Shown: piece by piece, positions 35,458 to 44,451 of the stretch
Position numbering within the stretch: position 1 is the stretch's first letter
Layout: the number at the start of each line of letters is the position of its first letter
Assembly (NCBI GenBank): GCA_017996175.1
Contig: JAGOHK010000009.1
Span: 1 to 64,000 of the forward strand
Source of the DNA: Leptospiraceae bacterium
Lineage (GTDB): Bacteria; Spirochaetota; Leptospiria; Leptospirales; Leptospiraceae
Length of the DNA stretch: 64,000 nt
Reading direction: 5' to 3'
Position numbers and translations under genes: made by a program
The notes under the pieces: model-generated
What the model was told of the DNA's origin: nothing
Database searches by the model: none
Seen by the model: only the letters and a program-made list of their open reading frames with translations

Positions 35458-36843
35458 CTATAAAAAATGTTTAACTATAGAAACAGAATTTCCCTTATCA
35501 TTATAAACAATAGAATCAAGAAAAACCTTGGACATAGCAATCCCACGACCATGACTTAGAATTTGGTTTGCAGTTTCTTGCATGGAGCGTGCTAACATTT
35601 TTTTATGATCAAATCCGTTTCCTTCATCCGTGATAGTGACTTCTATTTTTTCTGGAGAGAGAGAGGATTCGACTGTTATCCGCCTACTTGCATTTACAGG
35701 ATTTTTTTGTCTGTCGATTAACATTTGGATATAAGTTCCATTTAAAAGAGATTCCGATTTTTCTTCAAAACTAATACCTAGGTTTCCATGTTCCATTGCA
35801 TTGATAAATAACTCTCTAAGACAAAGTTTTAAGTTCAAAAAGACTTCTGGATTACAATACTTACTTGCATAGTTTGCAATTCTCTGGGAAACAATATCAA
35901 CATGAGCCAAGTAATTACTAAGTTTATAAACTTGTGATTCTGATTCACAAATTCGAACCAAAATATCATCTTCTACAGTAGAGGCAGTACCAAAAATAAT
36001 AAAACTATTTTCTTGAAGTAAGTATCTAAGTTTTATATGCATTTCTTTTGGTTCACCGAACTTTGTTACAAAATCACAGTTAAACGAAAGAACGTTATTC
36101 GAAAGAGTTAACTCTTGCAGTTTCTCTTCTAAAATTTCACCATTAGCAGCATTTGACTTATATGTTAAATTTGCAATACTGGTATTTAAAATTTCCTCTA
36201 CAGGGTATCTTAGAATTTGGGTAACAGATTGGTTAATGGTGATTATCTTCCAATTTTCATCGAGGGAAAAAATTATATCGAGGGAATTTTCAACTAAGTT
36301 TCGATAATTTCGTTCTGATTTTTCTAATCTTTCGACTAACGTTGCATTTTGATTGATCTGATAGTAATAGCTCACAGCACTTTCTAGTGTATGTAAAAGC
36401 TTTTTACTGTCTCCTTCTTTGACTACGTACCCGAATGGGCGATAGTCGTTCATGATTTCGTAGGGATTTTTCAAGTCCTGATAGGCAGAGTGGAAGATGA
36501 TCGGTAGATAAAGTTTTTTCTTTTTTAATTCGAGGAAGGTTTCAAATCCATTTTTACCTTCCATTTTTATATCCAGAAGTACGCTACAGAAAGGAAGGTT
36601 TACATTTTCGATTGCTTCATTTCCGTTTGAACATAGAGTGAGATCGAATTTTTTGCCTAGGGTGATTTTTAATGCTTCTCGTACATTAGAATCATCATCC
36701 ACAATTAGAATCAGTGGCTTATTAGGCAGATTGGTTGACTTACTGAATTCAAAGTTTAGGGGATCTGTGGTTTTAGTCTCTATCATAGGATCACTTTGGC
36801 TCGTTTCTTCTCGGAAAATGTCAAATTCATCATGTAAAGGCAT
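35458..36843 (-). CDS. response regulator with PAS and RsbW-like ATPase output
   Basis: 461 residues: REC (about 43-165, phospho-acceptor Asp91), PAS (about 183-300), then an HATPase_c_2 domain (about 325-461) with LRELFINAMEHGNLG (N box), TITDEGNGFD (G1) and LSHGRGIAMSKVF (G2). The last domain is of the RsbW/SpoIIAB anti-sigma kinase class, which phosphorylates STAS antagonists and holds sigma factors. The SpoIIE phosphatase at 16.4 kb could reverse that reaction. It shares the DEF..FR N-terminus and post-REC block (YYYQINQNATLV) with two regulators at 19-22 kb, so the group arose by duplication and change of output. Confidence 0.88.
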   Translation of the reverse strand: MPLHDEFDIFREETSQSDPMIETKTTDPLNFEFSKSTNLPNKPLILIVDDDSNVREALKITLGKKFDLTLCSNGNEAIENVNLPFCSVLLDIKMEGKNGFETFLELKKKKLYLPIIFHSAYQDLKNPYEIMNDYRPFGYVVKEGDSKKLLHTLESAVSYYYQINQNATLVERLEKSERNYRNLVENSLDIIFSLDENWKIITINQSVTQILRYPVEEILNTSIANLTYKSNAANGEILEEKLQELTLSNNVLSFNCDFVTKFGEPKEMHIKLRYLLQENSFIIFGTASTVEDDILVRICESESQVYKLSNYLAHVDIVSQRIANYASKYCNPEVFLNLKLCLRELFINAMEHGNLGISFEEKSESLLNGTYIQMLIDRQKNPVNASRRITVESSLSPEKIEVTITDEGNGFDHKKMLARSMQETANQILSHGRGIAMSKVFLDSIVYNDKGNSVSIVKHFL

Positions 36844-37143
36844 TTGACTCGTCTCCTATTTTACATTAAACGTATACCAATTGCCAAAGGAAATTATCCA
36901 TTCGTTATAAAATGAATCTTATTTTTGGCAATCGGGAATACCGAACTTTTTCAAAAATAGGAAATTACTTTTGGCGTAGGGTATATAAGGTAAACTGAGG
37001 GTAATCCGACTGAAATGCAAGCAAAAAAAGTAAAACCATCTCTAGATTGAAGGTAGTATTTTTAAAACAAGAATTTGCCGCTTAAAATAGATTAAATCTA
37101 TATGCCCTTACGTTCAAACCTGATTTAGTAAAGTAAGTAACCA
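36844..37143. other. 300-bp intergenic region
   Basis: Between the MFS gene end and the start of the regulator gene, both on the minus strand. It should hold the regulator's promoter and the end of the xseA-xseB-MFS transcript. I see no hairpin with a T tract, no repeat and no ORF. Confidence 0.35.
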
Positions 37144-38343
37144 TCATTCACTAGTAACTGTTTTTAAACGGGTTGAAATTAATATTGCGGCTATAGTTGC
37201 GATGGAAGCAACTATTCCGACGGTCGGAAACTCTGCAAGTTCACCATTCGCAGTTTTTTGGATGATAACTCCAGAAAGACTTGCCGCAAGACCAGATGCA
37301 ATTTGTTGGATAGAGGAAATCATACTCATAAAACTTCCCCTATTTAAAGGATGAACACTCGCTGTAATCATTGCCATAGCAGGGGTAAAACGCCCGGACA
37401 CAAAAACAAAAAAACAAGTTGTTACAGTAAGAGTTATATAAAGGGGGACCTTGGGTAAATTAGTTAAAGCGAGTATTGGTAAAATGGAAATGATCGCAAT
37501 AATGGCAAAAATTAACGGCTTACCAAACTTATCCGCTAGACTTCCAATGATACGAGCGGTAAATACAGTGAAACCACCACCTAGAATATACAAGTAACTG
37601 AGTTCTGTATTAGTAATACCAACATTAGCCACAAGGTAAGGAGCGATAAAAGGAATTACTGAAAAACCACCAAACATCATCATGGTAATTAGTGCAAATG
37701 CAGTTAGATGATTTTTATTAAAAAATAAAGTTTCTAAAGTTTTGAGTGGATGTTTTGCTAAAGAAGATAGGTGTCCCTTTACAGATGGGGTATAAAAATG
37801 CGCAAACACCAAAGTTACCGCACTAAATCCAAACAATCCAAAAAAAGGTGCATTCCAATTATACAATTCTGCAAGCCAGAGACCAATTGGAACTCCAATG
37901 ACAGATGCGAGAGAAAAGGCAGACATTATGATACCGGTTGCTTTGCCTCTTCTTTCATAAGGAATCAAATCTCCGACTATCGCAAATACAATTGCTCCAG
38001 TTAATCCACCAAATGCACCAGCCATAATTCTAGCCGCCATAAGTAGCGGATAAGTATGAACTACCGCACAAAATAAAGTTGCTATGGTAAGTCCCGCATA
38101 ACAAGTATTAAGCGCAATTCTTCTATCAAACCTATCTAGAAAAAAAGCACCTAAAATTCCTGAAATCCCTGCGCTAAATGCATAAGAGGAAACTAAAAAA
38201 CCAAACTCGGCAGGGTTAATTTTAAATACATCCATGAGCCTCGGACTAAGAGGCATCATGATTACAAAATCTAGGATATTAGAAAATTGAATACAGGCAA
38301 GTAGGAGTAAAAGTTGCCATTCTTTAATTTTAGAGGTTAACAT
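37144..38343 (-). CDS. MFS transporter
   Basis: 399 residues, twelve predicted transmembrane helices. The loop GAFFLDRFDRR between helices 2 and 3 is major facilitator motif A, and GRFTPAMAMITASV and GSFMSMISSIQQIASGLA fit the drug/sugar efflux (DHA1-like) subgroup. Probably a proton-coupled exporter in the inner membrane; substrate not predictable. Its ATG overlaps the xseB stop by one base (TAATG), so it is translated as the third gene of the xseA-xseB unit. Confidence 0.85.
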   Translation of the reverse strand: MLTSKIKEWQLLLLLACIQFSNILDFVIMMPLSPRLMDVFKINPAEFGFLVSSYAFSAGISGILGAFFLDRFDRRIALNTCYAGLTIATLFCAVVHTYPLLMAARIMAGAFGGLTGAIVFAIVGDLIPYERRGKATGIIMSAFSLASVIGVPIGLWLAELYNWNAPFFGLFGFSAVTLVFAHFYTPSVKGHLSSLAKHPLKTLETLFFNKNHLTAFALITMMMFGGFSVIPFIAPYLVANVGITNTELSYLYILGGGFTVFTARIIGSLADKFGKPLIFAIIAIISILPILALTNLPKVPLYITLTVTTCFFVFVSGRFTPAMAMITASVHPLNRGSFMSMISSIQQIASGLAASLSGVIIQKTANGELAEFPTVGIVASIATIAAILISTRLKTVTSE

Positions 38344-38627
38344 TAAAACAGAATTTCTTCCTTGGATTTCTTGTCTTTCTCTTTTTCTTTATGTTCGCGA
38401 ATCGCACTTTCTTTTACGATTTTTCCGTCAGGAGCTTTTGCGAGGTATTCGATTTTACCCTCTGCTTCTTTTAAACGCTCTGTGCAGATTTTTTTTAAGT
38501 CCATTCCTCGCTCATAAGCCTTGATGGAATCTTCCAGGGTGAGCTGACCCCGTTCTAATTTTTCAGCAATTTGTTCTAATTCGTTTAATGCTTCTTCAAA
38601 AGAGACCTCTTTTTCTTTAACTGCCAT
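38343..38627 (-). CDS. xseB: exodeoxyribonuclease VII small subunit
   Basis: 94 residues. The core [36 protein letters not shown] region (residues 8-42) is the XseB helical hairpin that coats the XseA coiled coil. The C-terminal ~20 residues are a lysine/glutamate-rich tail ([14 protein letters not shown]) beyond the usual length. It directly follows xseA with no gap. The complex degrades single-stranded DNA in both directions to oligonucleotides. Confidence 0.93.
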   Translation of the reverse strand: MAVKEKEVSFEEALNELEQIAEKLERGQLTLEDSIKAYERGMDLKKICTERLKEAEGKIEYLAKAPDGKIVKESAIREHKEKEKDKKSKEEILF

Positions 38628-39899
38628 TTATTTCTCCTTAACCTCTACTTTGATTGTTTTTTGGTCTTGTAAAATTAATTCCAATTCTTCTCCAACCTTT
38701 ACTTGAGACGGAGATTGGATTACTTCTCGTTTTTTATTTCTCGCTACCGCATAACCTCTGTTTAACGTCAGTAGGGGAGAAAAATTTTCTACTCTTCCAA
38801 AGGTAAGTTTGTATTGACTTTCCTTTGCAGTTAATACCGATTTTGCGTAAATCTTTATATTCTCAAATCTCTGGAGTAAATTGTGCTTCTGGGAAATATT
38901 ATTTTTCCCCAAAAGAAAAATTCGATTTAAAATTTCATCAACTCTCTGGATTCTATCAGTAAGTAACATCTGTGGTTCTAAAAAAATATGTTTATTCGAA
39001 ATCAAATGGAATCTATCGCGGGTTATATCTAACTTATATTTTAAAGCTTGATTAAACCGATTTTCCATATCTTCTAAATAATTTTCCAAATCTTCTATTT
39101 CGGGAACTGCTAGTTCGGCTCCCGCAGTTGGTGTCGGAACGAATGCGTCAGCCGCATGATCGCATAATAGAGAATCTATCTGATGCCCAACCGCCGAAAT
39201 AATCGGAACGCGAGAATTATAATAAGCCATTACAACAGATTCATCATTAAATGGCATCAAGTCTTCGAAACTTCCTCCACCACGTCCTGCAATGATTACA
39301 TCTACTTCCCATTTAGGATTGTTTAATTCCTGTATGGCGCTAACAATCGAAGAGGGAGCTGAATCTCCCTGCACTTGACAGGGTGCGATTAGAATATTGA
39401 TATTGGGATAACGTTCTTTAGCAATTCGAATGATGTCTTCAACTGCTGCACCGGTAGGTGAAGTTGCAATTCCTAGTGTTTTAGGGAAGCGGGGAATAGG
39501 GCGTTTGCGCTCCACGTTGAAAATTCCTTTTGCATTTAACTCCGCTTTAAGTTTTTCTAATTGGTAGAGTATATCTCCTTTGCCAAGTTCTTCTACCCTT
39601 GCAACGTTTACACTGTAGTATCCGCCCGGCTCGTATAGATTGATACTCCCAAACACTTGCACTTCCATTCCATCCTGGAGTTTTTTCCCTTTATAATTCT
39701 TATTTTGAAAGGAAAAAAAAGTGCAGCGGATAACACTCGTTGGATCCTTGAGGGAAAAATAAATATGTCCTGCACCGGATGGGCTGTAGTTAGAAATTTC
39801 TCCCTTGATCCAAATATCTTTTAATTCTCTGCGCTCAAGCAGAATTGTTTTAATAGAGCGGTTGACTTCACTGACTGAAAGAGGACGAATTTCTGGCAT
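38628..39899 (-). CDS. xseA: exodeoxyribonuclease VII large subunit
   Basis: 423 residues from the preferred start, against about 456 in E. coli. N-terminal OB fold (LSVSEVNRSIKTILL, IWIKGEISNYSPSGAGHIYFSLKD), catalytic domain (GIATSPTGAAVEDII, IIAGRGGGSFEDLMPFNDE, ISAVGHQIDSLLCDHAADA, FVPTPTAGAELAVPE), then a long coiled coil that binds XseB. An upstream in-frame ATG at 39992 lies within the AI-2E gene; MPEIRPLSVSEV at 39899 is the natural start and leaves a 1-bp gap after that gene's stop. Confidence 0.95.
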   Translation of the reverse strand: MPEIRPLSVSEVNRSIKTILLERRELKDIWIKGEISNYSPSGAGHIYFSLKDPTSVIRCTFFSFQNKNYKGKKLQDGMEVQVFGSINLYEPGGYYSVNVARVEELGKGDILYQLEKLKAELNAKGIFNVERKRPIPRFPKTLGIATSPTGAAVEDIIRIAKERYPNINILIAPCQVQGDSAPSSIVSAIQELNNPKWEVDVIIAGRGGGSFEDLMPFNDESVVMAYYNSRVPIISAVGHQIDSLLCDHAADAFVPTPTAGAELAVPEIEDLENYLEDMENRFNQALKYKLDITRDRFHLISNKHIFLEPQMLLTDRIQRVDEILNRIFLLGKNNISQKHNLLQRFENIKIYAKSVLTAKESQYKLTFGRVENFSPLLTLNRGYAVARNKKREVIQSPSQVKVGEELELILQDQKTIKVEVKEK

Positions 39900-39900
39900 T

Positions 39901-41016
39901 TTATTTCTGGGAAATGATCTCTTTTCTTCGGTAAGCCATCCAAAAATCCCAGAGGATAACGAGGATTGTAATTGCAATTGGACCGATGACAAGTCCTACA
40001 ATTCCAAATTGTTGAATTCCACCGAGTAACGCGAGGAAAAGTAAGAAGGGATGAAGATTTAATTTTTTGTCTAAAATATTTGGCTTAACAAAATTTTCTA
40101 AAACCAAGTAAGAAGTAAAAGACAAACTCATATAAATCACAGCCACAACCCAACTCTCTTCAAAAAAACCGATGTAAAGACCCGCAGGAAGCCAAACTAC
40201 CGCAGTTCCAATAACAGGAATTAAAGAAAAAAAAGAAGCAATACTTCCATACAAAATAGGATTTGGAATACCCGCAAAAAATAAAAGAACACCAGCTACA
40301 AAACCTTGCAAGAGGGAAATGAGTATATTCCCCTTGAGAACTGCTTTTACCGCTTCCGAAATTCTCTGCCCGATTTGTTTCTCTACGTCTTCCGAAAAGG
40401 GGAGATTGTTCATGAGAAAAAGTTCTAGTTTGTGTCCATCTTTGTAAAAGAAAAAAAGGAGTAGGAAAGAAAAACAGATATTCACAAAAATCGCGAGTGG
40501 AATTCTGATTCCACCTAAAATAAGGGAAGTGGTATTACTCAGAATTCCGTAAAGGCTATCTATATTTAAAATATCACCATAAGAACTTACGATTTCTCTG
40601 TACATATTGGGAAACTGAACCCAAAAAAATTCTGTATCAGTAAAATAATCTGTGATGAGGTTAATACTCATTAGCGTCGGAACAATTCTGTCTTCACTTA
40701 GATTTACTTTTAGAACAAATAAAAGGGAAATGAGTTCCGCAAGAAGAGTTCGGATAATAAAAAAACAAGGAATTACAATCGTAATTAATACGATAAAAAT
40801 CATTAGACTAGGAGCAATGCCACGAATTCGTTCAGGAAGTTTACTTCTTAGTTTAAGATAATAGTCCCTCGAACCTAAGTAGAGGATAAGTGATATAAAC
40901 CCCGCCCAGAAGTAAGACTGATACACTAAAAAAGCAAATGTTCCGGCTATAGAGGATAAACCTACCAGCACGAAAGGCAGAACATATTTACTATCTTTTA
41001 ATTCTCCGTTATTCAT
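39901..41016 (-). CDS. AI-2E family transporter
   Basis: 371 residues, about eight hydrophobic segments, with the family's two re-entrant C-terminal signatures visible as PNPILYGSIASFFSLIPVIGTAVVWLPAGLY and LHPFLLFLALLGGIQQFGIVGLVIGP (about 240-350). Members are inner-membrane permeases or Na+/H+ antiporters; autoinducer-2 export is shown only for a few, so substrate is open. It leads directly into xseA and lies 3 bp after the small exported protein gene, so the string 42086-37144 appears to be one transcript. Confidence 0.85.
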   Translation of the reverse strand: MNNGELKDSKYVLPFVLVGLSSIAGTFAFLVYQSYFWAGFISLILYLGSRDYYLKLRSKLPERIRGIAPSLMIFIVLITIVIPCFFIIRTLLAELISLLFVLKVNLSEDRIVPTLMSINLITDYFTDTEFFWVQFPNMYREIVSSYGDILNIDSLYGILSNTTSLILGGIRIPLAIFVNICFSFLLLFFFYKDGHKLELFLMNNLPFSEDVEKQIGQRISEAVKAVLKGNILISLLQGFVAGVLLFFAGIPNPILYGSIASFFSLIPVIGTAVVWLPAGLYIGFFEESWVVAVIYMSLSFTSYLVLENFVKPNILDKKLNLHPFLLFLALLGGIQQFGIVGLVIGPIAITILVILWDFWMAYRRKEIISQK

Positions 41017-41019
41017 AGA

Positions 41020-41451
41020 TTAAAATCCGGGTCTACGGTAAAAAATTTTTATGACTCTATAATCTTTTTCATCTCTAATTAGAATCGTCATTACTTTTTT
41101 ACTTGGACTTTCTCCGAGGATAACTTGTTTATTCCCCTTATTATCTTTTTGGAGAATACGCCAATCTCTATTTTGCAATGCTGTTTCATAGAATTTAATT
41201 AATTCTTCTACCGTCTCCTGGCTTTGTAAGAAGAGGGCAGCCTCCGGTAAAATTTCAGAGCTATGTCCTAATGCAACATATTGGAGCATGGTTGATTTGG
41301 CAGAAATAAAATCCTGCGAGATAGGACCGCGGGGAAGTTCGATTGGTTTTTTAATTACTCTTAAATTTTCGAATAGATAAGTTTCCTCGAATACTTCTTG
41401 GGAGGAAATAGATAAAGTAAATAGAAAAAAGAGGGCTATAAGTTTGTTCAT
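41020..41451 (-). CDS. small exported protein of unknown function
   Basis: About 143 residues from the ATG at 41451, which has AAAGGA just upstream and opens on a signal peptide (MNKLIALFFLFTLSISSQ). A longer frame from 41505 would bury the signal peptide, so it was not used. The mature part is mixed alpha/beta with a basic C-terminal strand (VIKIFYRRPGF). No family recognised. Located between the TPR-like exported protein and the AI-2E permease. Confidence 0.6.
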   Translation of the reverse strand: MNKLIALFFLFTLSISSQEVFEETYLFENLRVIKKPIELPRGPISQDFISAKSTMLQYVALGHSSEILPEAALFLQSQETVEELIKFYETALQNRDWRILQKDNKGNKQVILGESPSKKVMTILIRDEKDYRVIKIFYRRPGF

Positions 41452-41513
41452 GGGATCCTTTAGGACTAATGATTTTAGTGTTTTTAGAAAGACTCTTTGG
41501 GGCAAGAAATTTT

Positions 41514-42086
41514 TTAATAGGTCGGAAAAAGGAGTTTAGTTGTTTTAGATAAAATAGTCTGGTCGTTTTCGTTTTTGAATTTACTCTTTGCTTGTATAAG
41601 AATTCGTTTTGCATTTTTTTCATCTCCAGAATAGTAAAGAGATAGTGCATAGCGGGTAAAATCAAATACTACTGGTCTAGGGTGATTTTCTACAATGAAC
41701 TTAGAGTCTGGCAGTGCTTCTTTAAATTGTCTCAAATTATAATAAGCCTCTGCTCGAAGACGGCGAATTTTTAAATATAGAATTTGTTCTTCGTTTAGCT
41801 CTGCGACACCTTTGACTTTTAGTTTATCTTGGGTAATTCCTTGTTTTTCCATTTGGTTCGCGTCTTCGATAGCTTTTTTGTCATCTTTATTTTCTAGGTC
41901 AGAGGTTACGTATTGGTAAATCGAGTTTAGCCTTTCTAAAAAAAAAATTTTAGAAGTTTTAGATGAGTCTTCGTATTTGACATTATCCTCACGAAGGTCT
42001 CTTAGGATGTCCTCTTGGGATTGAGTGAAGAGTTGGAAAGAAACTAAAAATAAAAAACAAACTATAACTAAATAATTGAAAATCAA
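41514..42086 (-). CDS. exported TPR-like protein
   Basis: 190 residues. The start codon is TTG at 42086, supported by an AAGGAG Shine-Dalgarno six to seven bases upstream and by the signal peptide that begins there (MIFNYLVIVCFLFLVSFQLFTQSQ). The C-terminal half (RRLRAEAYYNLRQFKEALPDSKFIV, ALSLYYSGDEKNAKRILIQA) forms about two TPR units. Probably periplasmic, a protein-interaction scaffold. It follows a longer TPR protein on the same strand after 88 bp. Confidence 0.65.
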   Translation of the reverse strand: MIFNYLVIVCFLFLVSFQLFTQSQEDILRDLREDNVKYEDSSKTSKIFFLERLNSIYQYVTSDLENKDDKKAIEDANQMEKQGITQDKLKVKGVAELNEEQILYLKIRRLRAEAYYNLRQFKEALPDSKFIVENHPRPVVFDFTRYALSLYYSGDEKNAKRILIQAKSKFKNENDQTILSKTTKLLFPTY

Positions 42087-42134
42087 AAAAGACTCCTTAT
42101 ATCGAACTGACGTTTACTAAATAAAAAATATTTT

Positions 42135-42167
42135 ATCGGTGTCCATCGGTGTTAATCCGTGGTAATC
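42135..42167. repeat. TCGGTGTCCA/TCGGTGTTAA/TCCGTGGTAA telegraphic repeat
   Basis: Three and a fraction 10-bp units TCGGTGTCCA, TCGGTGTTAA and TCCGTGGTAA, then TC, in the 88-bp gap between two TPR genes. Similar strings are scattered between genes in many bacteria. Compare the different ~10-bp periodic repeat at 6876-6905. Confidence 0.5.
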
Positions 42168-42174
42168 TTTAATT

Positions 42175-43617
42175 CTAATTTTCAAGTAATTCTAATCTTT
42201 TTTTGACAAATGGTAAGTAAACGCTATTTTTAAAAACATCTCGATTTGTATTATTGATAAACATCTGGTAGTATTTTTTGGCACGACTTAGATTACGAAT
42301 ACTTGTGCTCTCTTCATAAATTCTACCACTCAAATAGATCGATTCATCTATATATTCAGAGTTGCTATGTTTGAGGATAATCTCGGATAGATGGTCGAGT
42401 GCTGGAGTATGGTCTCCAATTTTAAATAATAAATGAGACAATGCCCAGAGAGATTTTGGAACGATTTTATCTGTTTTAGGAGCTTCTGTAATGATTGTTA
42501 GGAGAAAGGGAATAGCTTCTTCTTGTAATTTTTTGTCACCCTTAGCTGAATTTTCTAAACCTACGGCTAATTCATATAAGCCTTTAAATTTATATTCCGG
42601 TTCGGAAATTCCTTCTATAATATTTTTAGCCTCATTTTTTTTTCGATCTAATGCGAGTAAACGAATTTGATCCATTTTGGCTAAATTTGCTTTTTCTCCG
42701 TCACTTGAAGAAGCAGTATTTAATTCAGGGGTTGCAGAAGGTTTATCATCTCGATTTAGATAGTACTTAGATCTTTCGAATGGTGCCTCAGACTCGTCTG
42801 CCTTTTTTTTATCTTTACCTTTTTTGGGATTTAGTTTATCTGAATTAGGAAGATTCGTGATTTTGGTGTTAGCCGCTACTTCTGCTGTTTTTGCTTCTGT
42901 CTTTTTGGGAGTTGTTTTTTTAACTTCTGGTTCTTTTTTAGGGGTTTCTTCTTTTGTTTCTTTAGCATAATCCCCTAAATACAATTTAGATTTTTTAAGT
43001 ATATCCTTGTCAGTAGTTTTTGTGTCCGGAGAAATTTCTTTTTTATTATCCAATAAAGCTTTCCCAATGTCTTTTGGAGTTTTAGGCTCTTCTTTTTTAG
43101 ATTCTCCTGCGATTGGTTTAGAATCTTTTTTAATTTCTTCTGTGCCAAAGACTTTAGGTTTATCTGGATTAGGCGTAACATCTTTCGATTCTGATAATTT
43201 TGCGGGGGGAATTTTTTTTATTTCCGATTTTTCGGAATCTGTAATTTCTATTTCAGGAAATACGAATAATTTTTCTAGAGGTAATTCTTTATTTACCGAC
43301 GTATTAGTCTTTTCTTCATTGTTTAATTGATTCGAGTCTATTTTTTTAAATTCAATTTCTGACTCTTTCGAATCGTTTTTATCATTCGGAAATGGGATTA
43401 CAATGTAATTTTTTACTGGCTTTTTTTCTGCTTCTATAATCGTTTCAGATTTTTTTTTATTTAGTAAAATAGATTCATCTAAAGTTTTAGTATCAGGAAA
43501 CGGGATTTGGATTTCTTTTTTTAAGTCCTGTGATTCTACTCCGGAAAATGAGGTTAATACTAATATACCTAAAAATTTTCTGAAGCCCAGTAAATCTTTT
43601 AATCTAAGCAAGTTCAT
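42175..43617 (-). CDS. exported Lys/Glu/Pro-rich protein with TPR C-terminus
   Basis: 480 residues. N-terminal hydrophobic signal (FRKFLGILVLTSFSGVESQ), then ~270 residues of low-complexity, disordered sequence rich in K, E, P, T and S, then from about residue 310 a helical TPR-like domain (MDQIRLLALDRKKNEAKNII, AIPFLLTIITEAPKTDKIVP, YIDESIYLSGRIYEE). The layout suggests a periplasmic protein whose flexible stretch spans or binds peptidoglycan while the TPR domain recruits partners. It abuts the one-TM protein gene upstream with no gap. Confidence 0.65.
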   Translation of the reverse strand: MNLLRLKDLLGFRKFLGILVLTSFSGVESQDLKKEIQIPFPDTKTLDESILLNKKKSETIIEAEKKPVKNYIVIPFPNDKNDSKESEIEFKKIDSNQLNNEEKTNTSVNKELPLEKLFVFPEIEITDSEKSEIKKIPPAKLSESKDVTPNPDKPKVFGTEEIKKDSKPIAGESKKEEPKTPKDIGKALLDNKKEISPDTKTTDKDILKKSKLYLGDYAKETKEETPKKEPEVKKTTPKKTEAKTAEVAANTKITNLPNSDKLNPKKGKDKKKADESEAPFERSKYYLNRDDKPSATPELNTASSSDGEKANLAKMDQIRLLALDRKKNEAKNIIEGISEPEYKFKGLYELAVGLENSAKGDKKLQEEAIPFLLTIITEAPKTDKIVPKSLWALSHLLFKIGDHTPALDHLSEIILKHSNSEYIDESIYLSGRIYEESTSIRNLSRAKKYYQMFINNTNRDVFKNSVYLPFVKKRLELLEN

Positions 43618-44391
43618 TTATTCATTGCCATCCAAAGGGATTAACTTTCCTTTTTTTTCGGAAGGATTTATATTCGTTTTTTCTCTTTTTTGTGTTTTCC
43701 CTTCATCACTGATTAAGGGGTTAGAGTCCGTTATCCCCTTTTTGTTTGATTTTTGTTTTTTTAAAATTTTATTCTCAAACTCAGAATCATTGGTAACACG
43801 ATCAATTGCAGTATTTAAATCCTGACTTTCAGAGTTATAGAGGGGGCTATCAAAACTATCCTTTAGATATAATTTTCTCTTAGGTTTTGTTTCATTATTG
43901 TTATTCTCAGTGGGAATGACCGGCTCTTGCTGGGTAGGTGTATCGTTTAGCTCTTTAAGTGGTGCAGTTTCTCCGCTATTTTTATTGGAACGATATGGGC
44001 TTTCTTTTTCTTGTAGAGAATCATCGGGAGAAATAAGATTACCCGCTTCTTTATTCCTTTCGTAGGATTCGTATTGTTTGGGAGTCTTATAGATTTCTTC
44101 GTTTAAGAATGAATCCGAGCTAGGCATACGGATATTTTTTCGTTTTCTATTGTATTCTCGTTCAATGTCTTCCAAGAAAAGAGATTTTGTGTCCTCCGCT
44201 AGCTGCTGTCCTTCTTGTTCGGCACTTCCATATCCTTTTTGATAACCAAAATAAATAGCATATAAAATCGAGCACACTAATATACCGATCATCATTTTAG
44301 TAAGTAAGGAAGAGATACTTTCAGGAATTTTGGCTACTAAATCATCCAAAAATCCTAAAACATCATTTGGTTTAATTTTCTTGAAATCCAT
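43618..44391 (-). CDS. single-pass membrane protein with disordered tail
   Basis: 257 residues. One transmembrane helix (about 34-52, MIGILVCSILYAIYFGYQ), a short cytoplasmic N-terminus and a ~190-residue hydrophilic tail rich in N, S, E and K with no recognisable domain. It is 60 bp downstream of clpX and followed without gap by the Lys-rich TPR protein; these two may form an envelope complex. A RKLYLKDSFDSPLYN motif in the tail resembles the KSKLYLGDYAK/RSKYYLNRDDK motifs of the next protein, hinting at common ancestry or a shared partner. Confidence 0.6.
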   Translation of the reverse strand: MDFKKIKPNDVLGFLDDLVAKIPESISSLLTKMMIGILVCSILYAIYFGYQKGYGSAEQEGQQLAEDTKSLFLEDIEREYNRKRKNIRMPSSDSFLNEEIYKTPKQYESYERNKEAGNLISPDDSLQEKESPYRSNKNSGETAPLKELNDTPTQQEPVIPTENNNNETKPKRKLYLKDSFDSPLYNSESQDLNTAIDRVTNDSEFENKILKKQKSNKKGITDSNPLISDEGKTQKREKTNINPSEKKGKLIPLDGNE

Positions 44392-44451
44392 TATTCTACC
44401 TTTCGGACATAATTTAGGATTTTTTCATCCCTTTTTGAGTAAGGGAAAAGG

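Noticed and set aside
38628-39992. Upstream start of xseA at 39992
   Set aside because: Inside the AI-2E gene; MPEIRPLSVSEV start fits the family.
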